Shown here piece by piece: positions 25,257 through 34,398 of a DNA stretch of 55,956 nucleotides (positions within the stretch are counted from its first letter, which is position 1; each line of letters opens with the position of its first letter). Source of the DNA: Acidimicrobiaceae bacterium (GTDB lineage Bacteria; Actinomycetota; Acidimicrobiia; Acidimicrobiales; UBA8592); the NCBI GenBank assembly GCA_002712325.1, contig PATH01000007.1:64304-120259 (forward strand), written 5' to 3'. Made by a program: the position numbers and the translations under genes. The notes beneath the pieces were generated by a model that was not told the DNA's origin, searched no databases, and saw only the letters and a program-made list of their open reading frames with translations.

Positions 25257-25340
25257 TAGAACCTCCTGCTAGTTCATTTCATTGTTTATTGAAGACATTC
25301 TTATTTCAAACTCAACTTTTCGCTATTTTTTATTAAAGCT

Positions 25341-25790
25341 TTATTGAGTCAACTGAGATATTTCTCTTTTGATTAGTTCGGGTTTTGGAAGTAATTCATA
25401 CACTGATCTCTTGTTGTCCGAGTGTTCAATAGATAATGTTCCGAATCCAAAGAGCCGCCCCATGATGCTCTGATGAGAGATGACCGCTGTGACTCTTGAC
25501 AATGGAATCTCATAGGTATTCAGTTCAAGGGTTCCATATCGGAAAACAACTCGTTGTGTGGTGATAAAAAATCTCTCTTGCCTGTAATTGATATAACGGG
25601 CGAAAAAGATAAGAGCGAACCAAAACCAAGCAAGTAAAAACCACCACATGTCGGTAAGTAGATAGCAAACGATTGCGATTCCAGATACAGCTAAGAATCC
25701 TACGAACGATTTGGTTAGCGCAAGGACGTGCTTGCGGAGTTCTAACATCACTGTTTCATTATCGTTTAGCGACAGTTTTTGATAACCCAT
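25341..25790 (-). CDS. Bacterial PH-domain (DUF304) membrane protein
   Basis: This is a 149-residue protein with two adjacent membrane helices (about 26-45 and 47-66) followed by a bacterial pleckstrin-homology domain. The domain shows the typical pattern RFFITTQRVVFRYG, IPLSRVTAV, GRLFGFGTLSIEHS. Such proteins are membrane-associated and mostly uncharacterised; some affect envelope stress. It diverges from the UvrD2 gene, with 82 bases between. TAGAGT lies nine bases before the ATG. Family assignment is secure, role unknown. Confidence 0.82.
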   Translation of the reverse strand: MGYQKLSLNDNETVMLELRKHVLALTKSFVGFLAVSGIAIVCYLLTDMWWFLLAWFWFALIFFARYINYRQERFFITTQRVVFRYGTLELNTYEIPLSRVTAVISHQSIMGRLFGFGTLSIEHSDNKRSVYELLPKPELIKREISQLTQ

Positions 25791-25860
25791 GGTGATATCA
25801 CTCTAGTGCTTTATTTTCGTCGAATAACTTCTTCACTAGATACTTAACGGAGTTACACGA

Positions 25861-25866
25861 TAGTCT
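25861..25866 (+). promoter_or_regulatory. Putative -10 box TAGTCT for leaderless uvrD2
   Basis: TAGTCT ends six bases before the GTG start of the helicase gene, and no ribosome binding site is present. It supports the GTG at 25873 over the in-frame ATG at 25894. Confidence 0.4.
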
Positions 25867-25872
25867 CATTCC

Positions 25873-27600
25873 GTGGAGTTTCTTGATAAAAATATGACTT
25901 CGAGCCAATTTGATGCTGTTCGCTCTGATGCACGCCATTTGCGAATACTTGCGGGTGCCGGCACCGGAAAAACTCGAGTTCTGACGCATCGGATTGCTTA
26001 TCAAATAAATGCTGTTCGAATAGAGCCTGAACACTCACTTTGTTTAGCTTTTACGAACAAAGCGGCCACTGAAATTAAAAGAAGAATGGAATCGATGGGT
26101 GAAGCTTCATTAGTGGACGCTGGGACGTTTCATTCAATTGCTTATAGGCAGGTTAAAGCTAGGTGGAAGGATCTTGGCGTTAGAGACGAACCTGATTTGA
26201 TTAGTAATCGAGCAAGTTACCTTTCGCGTATTTTGCCCAAAAGTTTTGATAATGCGGAGCGTAATTTTATTTTGGCTGAAATCAACTGGGCTACTGCGAG
26301 AAGAATTTTAGTTGACGATTATATTTCGGAAGCTGAAAATGCTGGACGGGTAGATATCTTTCCTTTTGCCTCGGTGGCTGAGTATTTTCGAAAGTACTCA
26401 GAGTCGAAAAGAAAAGGGAATTTCATTGACTTTGATGACATAATCCAGCTTGCAATAAAGTTCTTGGCCGAAGATGCAAATTATGCCGAGGCTCGGCATT
26501 GGAAATATAGAGATTTATTCGTTGATGAATTTCAAGATGTCAACCCTCTACAATTTGCGCTTCTTCAGGCTTGGTTAGGCTCCCGAAGCTCGCTGACAGT
26601 TGTAGGAGACCCTTGCCAAGCAATCTATTCGTGGAATGGAGCAGACTCTAGGTTTTTGAATGATTTTGAGAAGTATTTCCCAGATTCGCAAACTATTGTG
26701 TTGAAAGATAATTTCCGTTCAAGCCCAGAAATATTAGCCTTATCATCTTCTATTCTTCCTTCGATGGATCGCCTTAACCCCAAAATGCAAAGTGGTCGAT
26801 TACCAACTATAAGAGCAGAGCTCGATGAATATGAAGAGGCTCGTAGCGTCGCTAATATGGTCAAAGAACTTAGTGTTGGTAACACCTTGCTTGGTGACCA
26901 AGCGGTATTAGTTAGGACACATGCGCAGATACCGCCAATCATTGAGGCCTTTAAAGAGCGCGATATTAAATTTAGAGTGCCCTCTGATAGCGAATCCGGA
27001 GCTGAATTAAATGGCGACGATGAGGTCCAAATACTTACTCTTCACGCTGCAAAGGGACTTGAGTGGAAAATAGTGCATCTGTGCGGGGTTGAGGATGGGT
27101 TTCACCCGATTGCCCATGCCAATACTGAGTTGGCTTTAGGCGAAGAGCGCCGTCTATTCTTTGTTGGATTAACAAGGGCTGAAGAAGAGCTTCATATTTC
27201 ATGGGCCAGAAATCGTTCTCTAGGAAGCAGAAGAAGCAGGAAACCTTCGACTTATATCAAGGAACTCTCTAATCTCTTAGATCCGAATCCACTCAGATTT
27301 GGCACCGATACAAAAGTCTTATCTCAGAGAATACGAGAGTTCCTTAGATCTCGAAATGCGACAAGTCAGCAAAATGCTCCGACCAATAGTGAGGAAAGTT
27401 TTGTGGAGGAGCTTGATTTGATACGGAGGAGCATTGCGAAATCTAATGATTCTAAACCGGAGATGGTTCTCTCAGATGAGGCGATTGCAGCGCTAGTCGA
27501 CCTGAAGCCCAAGTCGTCAGAAGATTTGGGCAAGATACCTCAAATTAGTTCAGTAGTAATTGATCGCTTTGGTGAACAGATAATTAAAATCTTTTCGTAA
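25873..27600 (+). CDS. UvrD2-like superfamily 1 DNA helicase with C-terminal HRDC domain
   Basis: This is a 3'-5' DNA helicase of the UvrD/PcrA/Rep group. Walker A is AGAGTGKT (27-34), then AFTNKAATEI, VDEFQDVN (DEFQD at 218-222), VGDPCQAIYSWNGA, LTLHAAKGLEWK and EERRLFFVGLTRAEEELHI (motif VI). Residues from about 505 to the end (DEAIAALVDLKPKSSEDLGK...FGEQIIKIF) match an HRDC domain, as in mycobacterial UvrD2. That protein is about 700 residues with four cysteines between core and HRDC; here the total is 575 and the Cys cluster is absent. The start is GTG with a TANNNT box six bases away. Confidence 0.88.
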   Translation: MEFLDKNMTSSQFDAVRSDARHLRILAGAGTGKTRVLTHRIAYQINAVRIEPEHSLCLAFTNKAATEIKRRMESMGEASLVDAGTFHSIAYRQVKARWKDLGVRDEPDLISNRASYLSRILPKSFDNAERNFILAEINWATARRILVDDYISEAENAGRVDIFPFASVAEYFRKYSESKRKGNFIDFDDIIQLAIKFLAEDANYAEARHWKYRDLFVDEFQDVNPLQFALLQAWLGSRSSLTVVGDPCQAIYSWNGADSRFLNDFEKYFPDSQTIVLKDNFRSSPEILALSSSILPSMDRLNPKMQSGRLPTIRAELDEYEEARSVANMVKELSVGNTLLGDQAVLVRTHAQIPPIIEAFKERDIKFRVPSDSESGAELNGDDEVQILTLHAAKGLEWKIVHLCGVEDGFHPIAHANTELALGEERRLFFVGLTRAEEELHISWARNRSLGSRRSRKPSTYIKELSNLLDPNPLRFGTDTKVLSQRIREFLRSRNATSQQNAPTNSEESFVEELDLIRRSIAKSNDSKPEMVLSDEAIAALVDLKPKSSEDLGKIPQISSVVIDRFGEQIIKIFS

Positions 27601-27627
27601 TATTCCCAGTCAACTCCCTTGAATTGC

Positions 27628-27633
27628 TATGCT
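27628..27633 (+). promoter_or_regulatory. Putative -10 box TATGCT for the APC permease gene
   Basis: TATGCT ends five bases before the ATG at 27639, with no ribosome binding site, in the short gap after uvrD2. Confidence 0.35.
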
Positions 27634-27638
27634 TTCGC

Positions 27639-29723
27639 ATGGCCGGTAAGGACTCATCTTCTTCAGATCTCCAAAGGTCTCTGGGGCTTCGTCACGTCTT
27701 TGTCCTGAGCACTGGAGGCACAATTAGTGCAGGATTGTTCTTTCTTCCTAGCTTTGCCGTTGATAAAGCCGGCCCATCTGCTGTTCTTGCTTACTTGGTC
27801 GCTGGTCTCCTTGCGTTGCCAGCAATGCTTAGCGTATCAGAGCTGTCTACGGCGATGCCGCGAGCCGGGGGCCTCTACTATTTCCTTGCAAGAGCTCTTG
27901 GTCCTGCGGGAGGAACGCTTAGCGGAGTCTCCACATGGGTATCTCTTGTTATGAAAGATGCTTTCGCTTTAGTAGGCATGAGCGCTTATTTGAACTTAAT
28001 TGTTGACTTACCAGCAAAACCTACTGCAATTTGCCTCATAGCTTTCTTTACTGTTTTAAATATTATTGGTTCAAAGACTAGCGCTTCTCTTCAGATGGGA
28101 ATGGTCGCTTTCCTTCTTGCCGTTATGGGGTGGTATATGATTGCTGGACTCCCCGATACCAATAGAGGACTCGGTGATTTTGACCCGTTCTTTACTAGCG
28201 GATCGGGTGGATTTGTTGCCGCCATTGGCCTTGTGTTTGTCAGCTACGGAGGTTTGACAAAAGTTGCCAGCATTGCTGAGGAAGTTGAAGATCCTTCAAA
28301 AAATATTCCTCTTGGGGTAATCGTCTCTCTAGTCGTTAGCACTATAATTTATACAGTCGGCGTGTTGGTAGCAGTCGCTGTTGTTCCCGCTGATGATCTG
28401 ATAGTCGATCAGGCTCCTCTTCACACTGCTGCCGAGTATTTCATGCCGGCAGTTGGTGCTGGATTCGTTATTGCAGCTGCACTTGCTGCCTTTGCTTCGG
28501 CGGCTAATGCTGGAATTCTTGCGGCGGCACGATATCCGATGGCCATGAGTCGCGATGGGCTCATGAGTGCAAAGTTTCTTGAGCTCAGTAAATTTGGAAC
28601 ACCGATTTGGGGGATCATTCTAACCGGAGCAGGAATGGCGTTCGTGGTAGTCGCCTTTGGGGCAGGTGCAATCGCCAAACTTGCAAGCGCTTTCGTTTTA
28701 GTTAAATTAGGTCTTGTTAACTTAGCTGTAATTGTTCTTCGGTCTGCAAAGATATCCTCTTATGCTCCTGGTTTCAAAACCCCTCTTTATCCCTTTACCC
28801 AAATTCTTGGTATAGCCATCTCCTTGTATCTAATAGTCAAGCTGGGGCCTTTCCCATTTCTCCTTGTATGTGCTGCTACGCTAGTGACGCTCGTTTGGTA
28901 CCACTTCATAGGCAAAAAGAAAGCATCGCAAACAGCTGGTGCAATACATCATATTTATGAGCGCTTAGGACGTGCAGCTGATACGAGCGTTGATCGAGAA
29001 ATTTCTGCTGCTATGCAAAGCCATGGACTTCGCTCCGAAGATGACTACGCAGGTCTCATCGCTAGAGCTTCAGTTCTCTCTGTTCCAAATGATGGCGACA
29101 TTGACCTTGCGGCGACTCGCGCTTCACAGGTTCTAAGTAATCGGATAGGAATTGATGCCGAGATAGTGAACGAGCAATTTTTAGAAACAGGTTCGCTTTG
29201 GATCCAGCCATCACAAACACATCCTACAGCCACACCTGTAGCGTTTTTTGATAAAGCTGAAGACGATCATCTAGTAATCGTGAAGAGTGAGGCTGGGATC
29301 ACAATACCTGCCGAATGGGGAGGTCGAAATGAGCGAGTGAATGCCTTATTTTTCCTAGCTGGAACCACAGCAAAACCGGGCCGTGCTCTTCGTCTGGCAG
29401 GAGAGCTCGCTGGCTACTTAGACGACAATAAGTCTGCCGTATCGCTGGATGCAGCTCATGAGGCGGAGGTCAAAGATGGACTTTTGCCCGGACTAGAAAT
29501 CGGGCAGTATCCACTCTTGCCTGAAACTGCGATGCGGTCTCTTATAGGGAAGCGAGTAGGAGACCTTAGTTTAGATAAAGACCTTCATATCGAAGCCATA
29601 CGCAGAGGTGAACGAGTCCTAAGGGCTGACCCTGAGACAGAGCTTCATGCAGACGATCAGCTAACAATTATCGGACCAATAGGTGAACTCCCTGGCTCAG
29701 ACGAATTAGCTAGTTCAATCTGA
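27639..29723 (+). CDS. APC-family permease with EIIA-like and RCK_C regulatory domains
   Basis: The first 430 residues are an amino acid-polyamine-organocation transporter with about 12 helices, opening LGLRHVFVLSTGGTISAGLF and AMPRAGGLYYFLARALG. The cytoplasmic extension is unusual. Residues about 500-610 resemble a PTS EIIA type-2 domain (Leu-rich LFFLAG...PGRALRLAGELAGYL), but the phospho-accepting His of the AIPHA motif is not apparent. Residues about 640-690 form a TrkA_C/RCK_C ligand domain (VGDLSLDKDLHIEAI...DDQLTIIGP). I infer a transporter gated by a bound small molecule. The ATG at 27639 was chosen over a TTG 15 bases upstream because APC homology begins there and TATGCT sits five bases before it. 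The substrate is unknown. Confidence 0.85.
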   Translation: MAGKDSSSSDLQRSLGLRHVFVLSTGGTISAGLFFLPSFAVDKAGPSAVLAYLVAGLLALPAMLSVSELSTAMPRAGGLYYFLARALGPAGGTLSGVSTWVSLVMKDAFALVGMSAYLNLIVDLPAKPTAICLIAFFTVLNIIGSKTSASLQMGMVAFLLAVMGWYMIAGLPDTNRGLGDFDPFFTSGSGGFVAAIGLVFVSYGGLTKVASIAEEVEDPSKNIPLGVIVSLVVSTIIYTVGVLVAVAVVPADDLIVDQAPLHTAAEYFMPAVGAGFVIAAALAAFASAANAGILAAARYPMAMSRDGLMSAKFLELSKFGTPIWGIILTGAGMAFVVVAFGAGAIAKLASAFVLVKLGLVNLAVIVLRSAKISSYAPGFKTPLYPFTQILGIAISLYLIVKLGPFPFLLVCAATLVTLVWYHFIGKKKASQTAGAIHHIYERLGRAADTSVDREISAAMQSHGLRSEDDYAGLIARASVLSVPNDGDIDLAATRASQVLSNRIGIDAEIVNEQFLETGSLWIQPSQTHPTATPVAFFDKAEDDHLVIVKSEAGITIPAEWGGRNERVNALFFLAGTTAKPGRALRLAGELAGYLDDNKSAVSLDAAHEAEVKDGLLPGLEIGQYPLLPETAMRSLIGKRVGDLSLDKDLHIEAIRRGERVLRADPETELHADDQLTIIGPIGELPGSDELASSI

Positions 29724-29727
29724 CGAA

Positions 29728-30507
29728 TCAGCTAAACGAAAAGTCCGCTACAACTGGCGCATGGTCGGAAGGCTTTTCGCCTTTACGTGCGTTTCGATCC
29801 ACAACTATGATCTCCATAGCCTCGTTCATGGGAACTGTGGGCAATATAAAATCAATTCGCATTCCCATTTTCTTGTAGAAGCTGCCTTGACGATAATCCC
29901 AGAAGGTATAGACACCTGCCTCGCCTGGGCATTGATATCGGAGAGAGTCAACGAGACCCCAATCTAGGATTTCATAAAAGGCGTCTCTCTCAGGCTTGCT
30001 TACATGAGTCGCTCCGTTAAACGATTTGATATCCCAAACATCTCGATCCTCTGGCGCTACGTTGAAATCTCCAAGAACGGCAAGGTTTTCACTTGGGTCA
30101 TTATTGAGCTCAAGGTGAGATCTCAATCTAGATAACCATTCAAGTTTGTAGTGGTAGTGATCATGTCCTACTTCTCGTCCATTAGGTATGTATGCACTAG
30201 CAATACGGACCCCGTTACAAGTTGCCCAAATAATTCGGGCGTCCGGATCGTCCGGTTTCCCATCGTTGAATCCATGAGATACATCGTCTAAACCAACTTT
30301 GCTTAAGATCGCTACGCCATTCCACCTTCCCTCCCCGTTATGCACGCTTTCATATCCCAACTCTTCAAAGTCGGAATGCGGGAACGCGTCGGAAGCCATC
30401 TTTGTCTCCTGTATACACAAAACGGATGGATTGAATCTAGTAACCCAATCTACTACTCTCGGCATTCTTGCTTTCAGAGAGTTCACATTCCATGTGGCGA
30501 TTCGCAT
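29728..30507 (-). CDS. xthA: Exodeoxyribonuclease III family AP endonuclease
   Basis: This enzyme cuts DNA at abasic sites and removes 3' blocking groups in base-excision repair. It begins MRIATWNVNSLKARMPRV and has LCIQETKM (metal-binding Glu), GWNGVAIL-like RWNGVAILSK, ASAYIPNGREVGHDHYHYKLEW, LGDFNVAPEDRDVWD and the catalytic end PSDHAPVVADF. It is 259 residues long, the normal size. The ATG at 30507 has AAGGA nine bases upstream; a TTG one codon earlier is the only extension. It converges with the permease gene, four bases apart. With the degenerate mutM-like gene in this window, base-excision repair here may lean on other glycosylases. Confidence 0.94.
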   Translation of the reverse strand: MRIATWNVNSLKARMPRVVDWVTRFNPSVLCIQETKMASDAFPHSDFEELGYESVHNGEGRWNGVAILSKVGLDDVSHGFNDGKPDDPDARIIWATCNGVRIASAYIPNGREVGHDHYHYKLEWLSRLRSHLELNNDPSENLAVLGDFNVAPEDRDVWDIKSFNGATHVSKPERDAFYEILDWGLVDSLRYQCPGEAGVYTFWDYRQGSFYKKMGMRIDFILPTVPMNEAMEIIVVDRNARKGEKPSDHAPVVADFSFS

Positions 30508-30519
30508 CAATTTCAGTCC

Positions 30520-31161
30520 TTACGTTTGTTTCTTTTCTAAAGCTTCGTATAAGTCATCAAGAGCTTGCTTCTCACTTATTACTTTAATTGTATGCATACC
30601 CATTTGACGGGCTGGTTTTAGATTTATTCCTAAATCATCAAGAAAAACACATTCAACTGGGTCAACACCGATTACTTTGCATGCATGCTCGTAAAATGCT
30701 TTCTCAGGTTTTCTCACTCCTATTTTCGAAGATTCTATGACCTCATCAACTAAAGTAATCACCATGTCCAGATGCGCTGTAGGGCTTTTTTTGACGCTAG
30801 ATGACTCTTCAGAGCTTTCTTGGAGGTTGTTGGTTAGGATGGCCAACTTATAGTTTGACTTAAGGGACTTCATTGCATCTACCATATTTGGGCGAATTGT
30901 AGTCTCAAGACATTTCAATACTCGTTCAGCGCTAAGACTGAATCCCAACGTCTTGGCTTCCTCCTCAAAGCAGGAAATAAATTCTTCTCTCGTTAACTCG
31001 TTGCGTTCAAATTTTGCCCAAGCGTTACTATCTGGGTTAGTGCTATTGATCTTCCGAATAACTCCAGATGGGATTAACGCCTCTCTCTCATACTCTTCGA
31101 ACGCATCGAAAGGACTTGATGTTATCACTCCTCCGAAATCAAAAAGTATGGCTTTGATCAT
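30520..31161 (-). CDS. HAD-superfamily hydrolase
   Basis: This is a 213-residue HAD hydrolase starting MIKAILFDFGGVITSSPFDA. The nucleophile motif reads DFGGV, as in the subgroup related to the N-terminal domain of soluble epoxide hydrolase and ACAD10, where the usual DxD second Asp is Gly. LAILTNNLQ is motif II, GVRKPEKAFYEHA motif III, and VFLDDLGINLKPARQMGM motif IV. The start is set by this homology and by TATGAT exactly six bases before the ATG; an in-frame ATG 60 bases upstream would add an unrelated stretch. The substrate is unknown; phosphatase or lipid-phosphate activity is plausible. Confidence 0.87.
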   Translation of the reverse strand: MIKAILFDFGGVITSSPFDAFEEYEREALIPSGVIRKINSTNPDSNAWAKFERNELTREEFISCFEEEAKTLGFSLSAERVLKCLETTIRPNMVDAMKSLKSNYKLAILTNNLQESSEESSSVKKSPTAHLDMVITLVDEVIESSKIGVRKPEKAFYEHACKVIGVDPVECVFLDDLGINLKPARQMGMHTIKVISEKQALDDLYEALEKKQT

Positions 31162-31167
31162 TGCTTG

Positions 31168-31173
31168 ATCATA
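31168..31173 (-). promoter_or_regulatory. Putative -10 box TATGAT for the HAD hydrolase gene
   Basis: TATGAT, close to the consensus TATAAT, ends six bases before the ATG at 31161. No ribosome binding site is present, so the transcript is probably leaderless. Confidence 0.5.
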
Positions 31174-31244
31174 CGACTTGTGATGCCACAAGACATAGTT
31201 AGAAATAACCAAAAAGAGCACAACGGTAAGGTACCCTCAATTTA

Positions 31245-32918
31245 ATGGCCCATGAATACATATTTACTATGCACAAATGCTCTCGGTTCTACCCACCGGA
31301 TCGAGAAGTCCTCAAAGACATAAGCCTTTCTTTTTTTCCCGGAGCGAAGATAGGTGTCTTAGGCATGAACGGTGCAGGAAAATCTTCGTTGCTGAAAATT
31401 ATGGCTGGTCTGGACGATGGATTTACAGGCGAAGCAAGGTTGACTCCTTCATTTACTGTCGGGTACTTGCCTCAAGAACCAAAGCTAGATAATGAAAAGA
31501 CCGTTCATGAGAACGTCATGGATGGAGTCGGGGAAATAGCTTCACTGTTGGAAGATTATGACCAAGTTTTGGCGGCTTGGTCAGACCCAGATGCGGATTT
31601 CGAAAAACTTGGATCTCTGCAGGCTGATATCGAAGGAAAGATTGAAGCCGCTGGGGCATGGGACCTTCAACGCATGGTTGAAATAGCCATGGATGCTCTC
31701 AGGCTTCCGCCCGGAGACTCTGGTGTTCATAACCTTTCGGGTGGAGAAACGCGCAGAGTTGCATTATGCAAGTTACTTCTCTCAAAGCCGGATTTACTTC
31801 TTTTAGATGAGCCAACTAATCACCTCGACGCTGAATCCGTTGCTTGGCTGGAGCGTTTTCTCAATGATTACACCGGCACAGTTGTCGCTATAACACACGA
31901 TCGGTATTTTCTTGACAACGTTGCAGAATGGATTCTTGAACTAGATAGAGGTCGAGGCATTCCATACAAAGGGAACTACTCAAGCTGGTTAGAACAAAAA
32001 GAAAAACGTTTATCCGAAGAAAAGAATAAGGACGCTGCACGGCAGAGAACTCTAGCTCGTGAGCTTGAATGGGTGAGAATGGCACCAAAGGCCCGGCAAG
32101 CAAAAGGTAAAGCTCGATTGGCGGCCTACGATAAACTCCTCGCAGAATCAAAATCTGGTGATCGTGAGCAAAGGGAACTCCAAATTAATATCCCTGTTGA
32201 CCAAAGACTCGGTGATCTTGTTATTGAGGTTGAAGGGCTTTCGAAAGGTTTCGGAGAGAAACTCTTAATAGAAGAGCTTTCATTTTCTTTACCTAAGGCT
32301 GGAATAGTTGGAATAGTTGGTGCCAATGGAGCTGGAAAATCTACATTATTCAATCTACTGACAGGAGCCGAACCTGCTGATTCAGGCAAGATAAGCATTG
32401 GGCCAACAGTCGATCTCGGATATGTTGATCAATCACGAGAATCTCTTGACCCGTCTAAAAGTGTTTACGAAGAGATAACTGGTGGCGTTGATAATTTAGT
32501 GATTGGTGGGAAGGAAGTGAACGGACGCGCTTACACGGCTTCCTTTAACTTTCGAGGGTCAGACCAACAAAAGCTTGTTGGGGATCTATCAGGTGGTGAA
32601 CGCAACAGGGTTCACCTCGCAAAGGTACTCAAAAGTGGTGCTAATGTTCTCCTATTGGACGAACCAACGAATGATTTAGATGTGGATACTTTACGAGCCT
32701 TGGAAGGGGGGCTTGAGGACTTCGCAGGGTGTGCCGTGGTAATTAGCCACGACCGTTGGTTTCTTGACAGAATCGCTACTCACGTGCTTGCCTTCGAGGG
32801 AAATTCTCTAGTTCGATGGTTTGAGGGGAATTTCAGCGAGTACGAAACTTTCTTGCGGAAAGAGTTTGGGAGTAATAATCAACCATCTCGGATTAAGTAT
32901 AAGGCTATAAACCGCTAA
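31245..32918 (+). CDS. ettA: Energy-dependent translational throttle protein EttA (ABC-F ATPase)
   Basis: EttA binds the ribosomal E site and gates the first peptide bond according to the ATP/ADP ratio. The protein has two ABC domains without membrane helices: GMNGAGKSSLLKI, NLSGGETRRVALC and LLLDEPTNHLD in the first, and GANGAGKSTLFNL, DLSGGERNRVHLA and LLDEPTNDLD in the second. The opening EYIFTMHKCSRFYP and the LSFFPGAKIGVLG segment match EttA rather than other ABC-F groups. At 557 residues it is of typical length. TAAGGT lies twelve bases before the ATG. It diverges from the HAD gene. Confidence 0.95.
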   Translation: MAHEYIFTMHKCSRFYPPDREVLKDISLSFFPGAKIGVLGMNGAGKSSLLKIMAGLDDGFTGEARLTPSFTVGYLPQEPKLDNEKTVHENVMDGVGEIASLLEDYDQVLAAWSDPDADFEKLGSLQADIEGKIEAAGAWDLQRMVEIAMDALRLPPGDSGVHNLSGGETRRVALCKLLLSKPDLLLLDEPTNHLDAESVAWLERFLNDYTGTVVAITHDRYFLDNVAEWILELDRGRGIPYKGNYSSWLEQKEKRLSEEKNKDAARQRTLARELEWVRMAPKARQAKGKARLAAYDKLLAESKSGDREQRELQINIPVDQRLGDLVIEVEGLSKGFGEKLLIEELSFSLPKAGIVGIVGANGAGKSTLFNLLTGAEPADSGKISIGPTVDLGYVDQSRESLDPSKSVYEEITGGVDNLVIGGKEVNGRAYTASFNFRGSDQQKLVGDLSGGERNRVHLAKVLKSGANVLLLDEPTNDLDVDTLRALEGGLEDFAGCAVVISHDRWFLDRIATHVLAFEGNSLVRWFEGNFSEYETFLRKEFGSNNQPSRIKYKAINR

Positions 32919-33015
32919 CTCTCGGAAACTGTTTCGTAGCATTTAAAAAGTGAACCGATTTAACTTTCAGTTCAAAGTAAGTCTGAGTGACCTCAAATAG
33001 GTGCCAAACAGGTTG

Positions 33016-33021
33016 TAATAT
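33016..33021 (+). promoter_or_regulatory. Putative -10 box TAATAT for leaderless murT
   Basis: TAATAT ends six bases before the murT ATG in the 109-base gap after ettA, with no ribosome binding site. It would drive murT-gatD. Confidence 0.45.
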
Positions 33022-33027
33022 CACGGT

Positions 33028-34398
33028 ATGTATTTTGTTGCTCGTCTAATTGGGAAAACCATTGCTTTCCTTTCGCCTCTACTTCGAAGAGGCGGTGGAA
33101 CTTCTGCACCTGGAGTGGCTTTGCTAAGACTTCACCCGAAGGCATTTTCTAAATTATCTGACAGTTTAGATAGAGGTAGTGTTTTGATATCCGCAACGAA
33201 TGGCAAAACAACAACGACAAGGTTCCTGAGCGACATTCTTGCTAACGCCGGAGTTGCTTGCGTTTCAAATACGTCAGGAGCAAATTTAAAAAGTGGTGTA
33301 GCAACTGCATTGCTTACTAAAGAACAGCATCATGAAATGGGAGTCCTCGAGGTCGACGAGGCTGCTTTGCCAGAAATCGTGGAAGAGAATAGGCCCCGTA
33401 TGTTGATTCTTATGAATTTATTTCGAGACCAGCTAGATAGGTACGGTGAACTTGAAAGTATCGCAAAGCGATGGAGAGAGATGGTTCTAGCACTTCACCC
33501 AAACACGAAATTATTGGTGAATGCCGATGATCCTGTACTAGCGACTATTGGGTTGCAACGGCCTGGAACTATTTTTTTCGGACTTGGGGACGCTTCTAGT
33601 TATTCACGTGACAAACTCCAACATGCTTCGGATTCGTCGAACTGTCCACAGTGTTCCGCGCCGCTATCGTACGAACACCTTACGTTAAGCCATATGGGAG
33701 ACTGGCGGTGCGAAAGTTGTAGCTTAGCTAGGCCACAATTAGATTTTGCAGTGTCAAGAATTCGTCTCGATGGGCTAAACGGGAGCGATTTCACTATCAA
33801 TAGCGAATCGGGCCTCCATGAAATCTCATCTAAAATGCCAGGACTCCACAATGTTTATAATGCCCTTGCTGCCTTTTCTGCTGCCAGTGACCTCGGCATT
33901 GACCAAGAGGGAATTGTCTCCTCAATTAGCAAAACAGTTGCAGCATTCGGAAGAACAGAAAAGATCTCAATCAATGATCGGGAGCTACATATCTTGCTTG
34001 CCAAAAACCCTGCAGGAGCAAATGCAAACATTGATACTTTACTTCTGCAGCCAGGCCCGCTTCATTTATGTGTGTTATTGAACGATCGAATTGCTGACGG
34101 AAGAGATGTGAGCTGGATTTGGGATGTGGATTACGAAAGGGTACTCAATAAAGTTGAAACACTTCACGTTGGCGGTGAACGTTCTTACGATCTTGCGCTA
34201 CGTTTTCTTTATGGTGGGTTTGATAAAGAGAAAATAGAGGTAGCAGATAGCATTCCAAAACTTTTGGATAGCTTGATCTCTTCAACTTCGGAGAATAGCA
34301 AGTTATTTGTATTACCGTCATACACCGCAATGCTTGACTTGAGAGATGAGCTAGTCAAGCGGAACGTAACGCATGCTTTTTGGAAGGACGGGAAATGA
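33028..34398 (+). CDS. murT: Lipid II isoglutaminyl synthase, MurT subunit
   Basis: MurT, with GatD, amidates the D-glutamate of peptidoglycan lipid II to D-isoglutamine. It has a Mur-ligase core with the P-loop SATNGKTTTTRF (55-66) and LEVDEAALPEI. A four-cysteine zinc ribbon is inserted at Cys206, Cys209, Cys228 and Cys231, as in known MurT proteins. The C-terminal DUF1727 region contains LLAKNPAGANANID, the segment for the partner interface and catalysis. At 456 residues it is complete. Its stop overlaps the gatD ATG (ATGA), so the subunits are made together. A TANNNT box six bases before the ATG suggests a leaderless transcript. Confidence 0.95.
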   Translation: MYFVARLIGKTIAFLSPLLRRGGGTSAPGVALLRLHPKAFSKLSDSLDRGSVLISATNGKTTTTRFLSDILANAGVACVSNTSGANLKSGVATALLTKEQHHEMGVLEVDEAALPEIVEENRPRMLILMNLFRDQLDRYGELESIAKRWREMVLALHPNTKLLVNADDPVLATIGLQRPGTIFFGLGDASSYSRDKLQHASDSSNCPQCSAPLSYEHLTLSHMGDWRCESCSLARPQLDFAVSRIRLDGLNGSDFTINSESGLHEISSKMPGLHNVYNALAAFSAASDLGIDQEGIVSSISKTVAAFGRTEKISINDRELHILLAKNPAGANANIDTLLLQPGPLHLCVLLNDRIADGRDVSWIWDVDYERVLNKVETLHVGGERSYDLALRFLYGGFDKEKIEVADSIPKLLDSLISSTSENSKLFVLPSYTAMLDLRDELVKRNVTHAFWKDGK

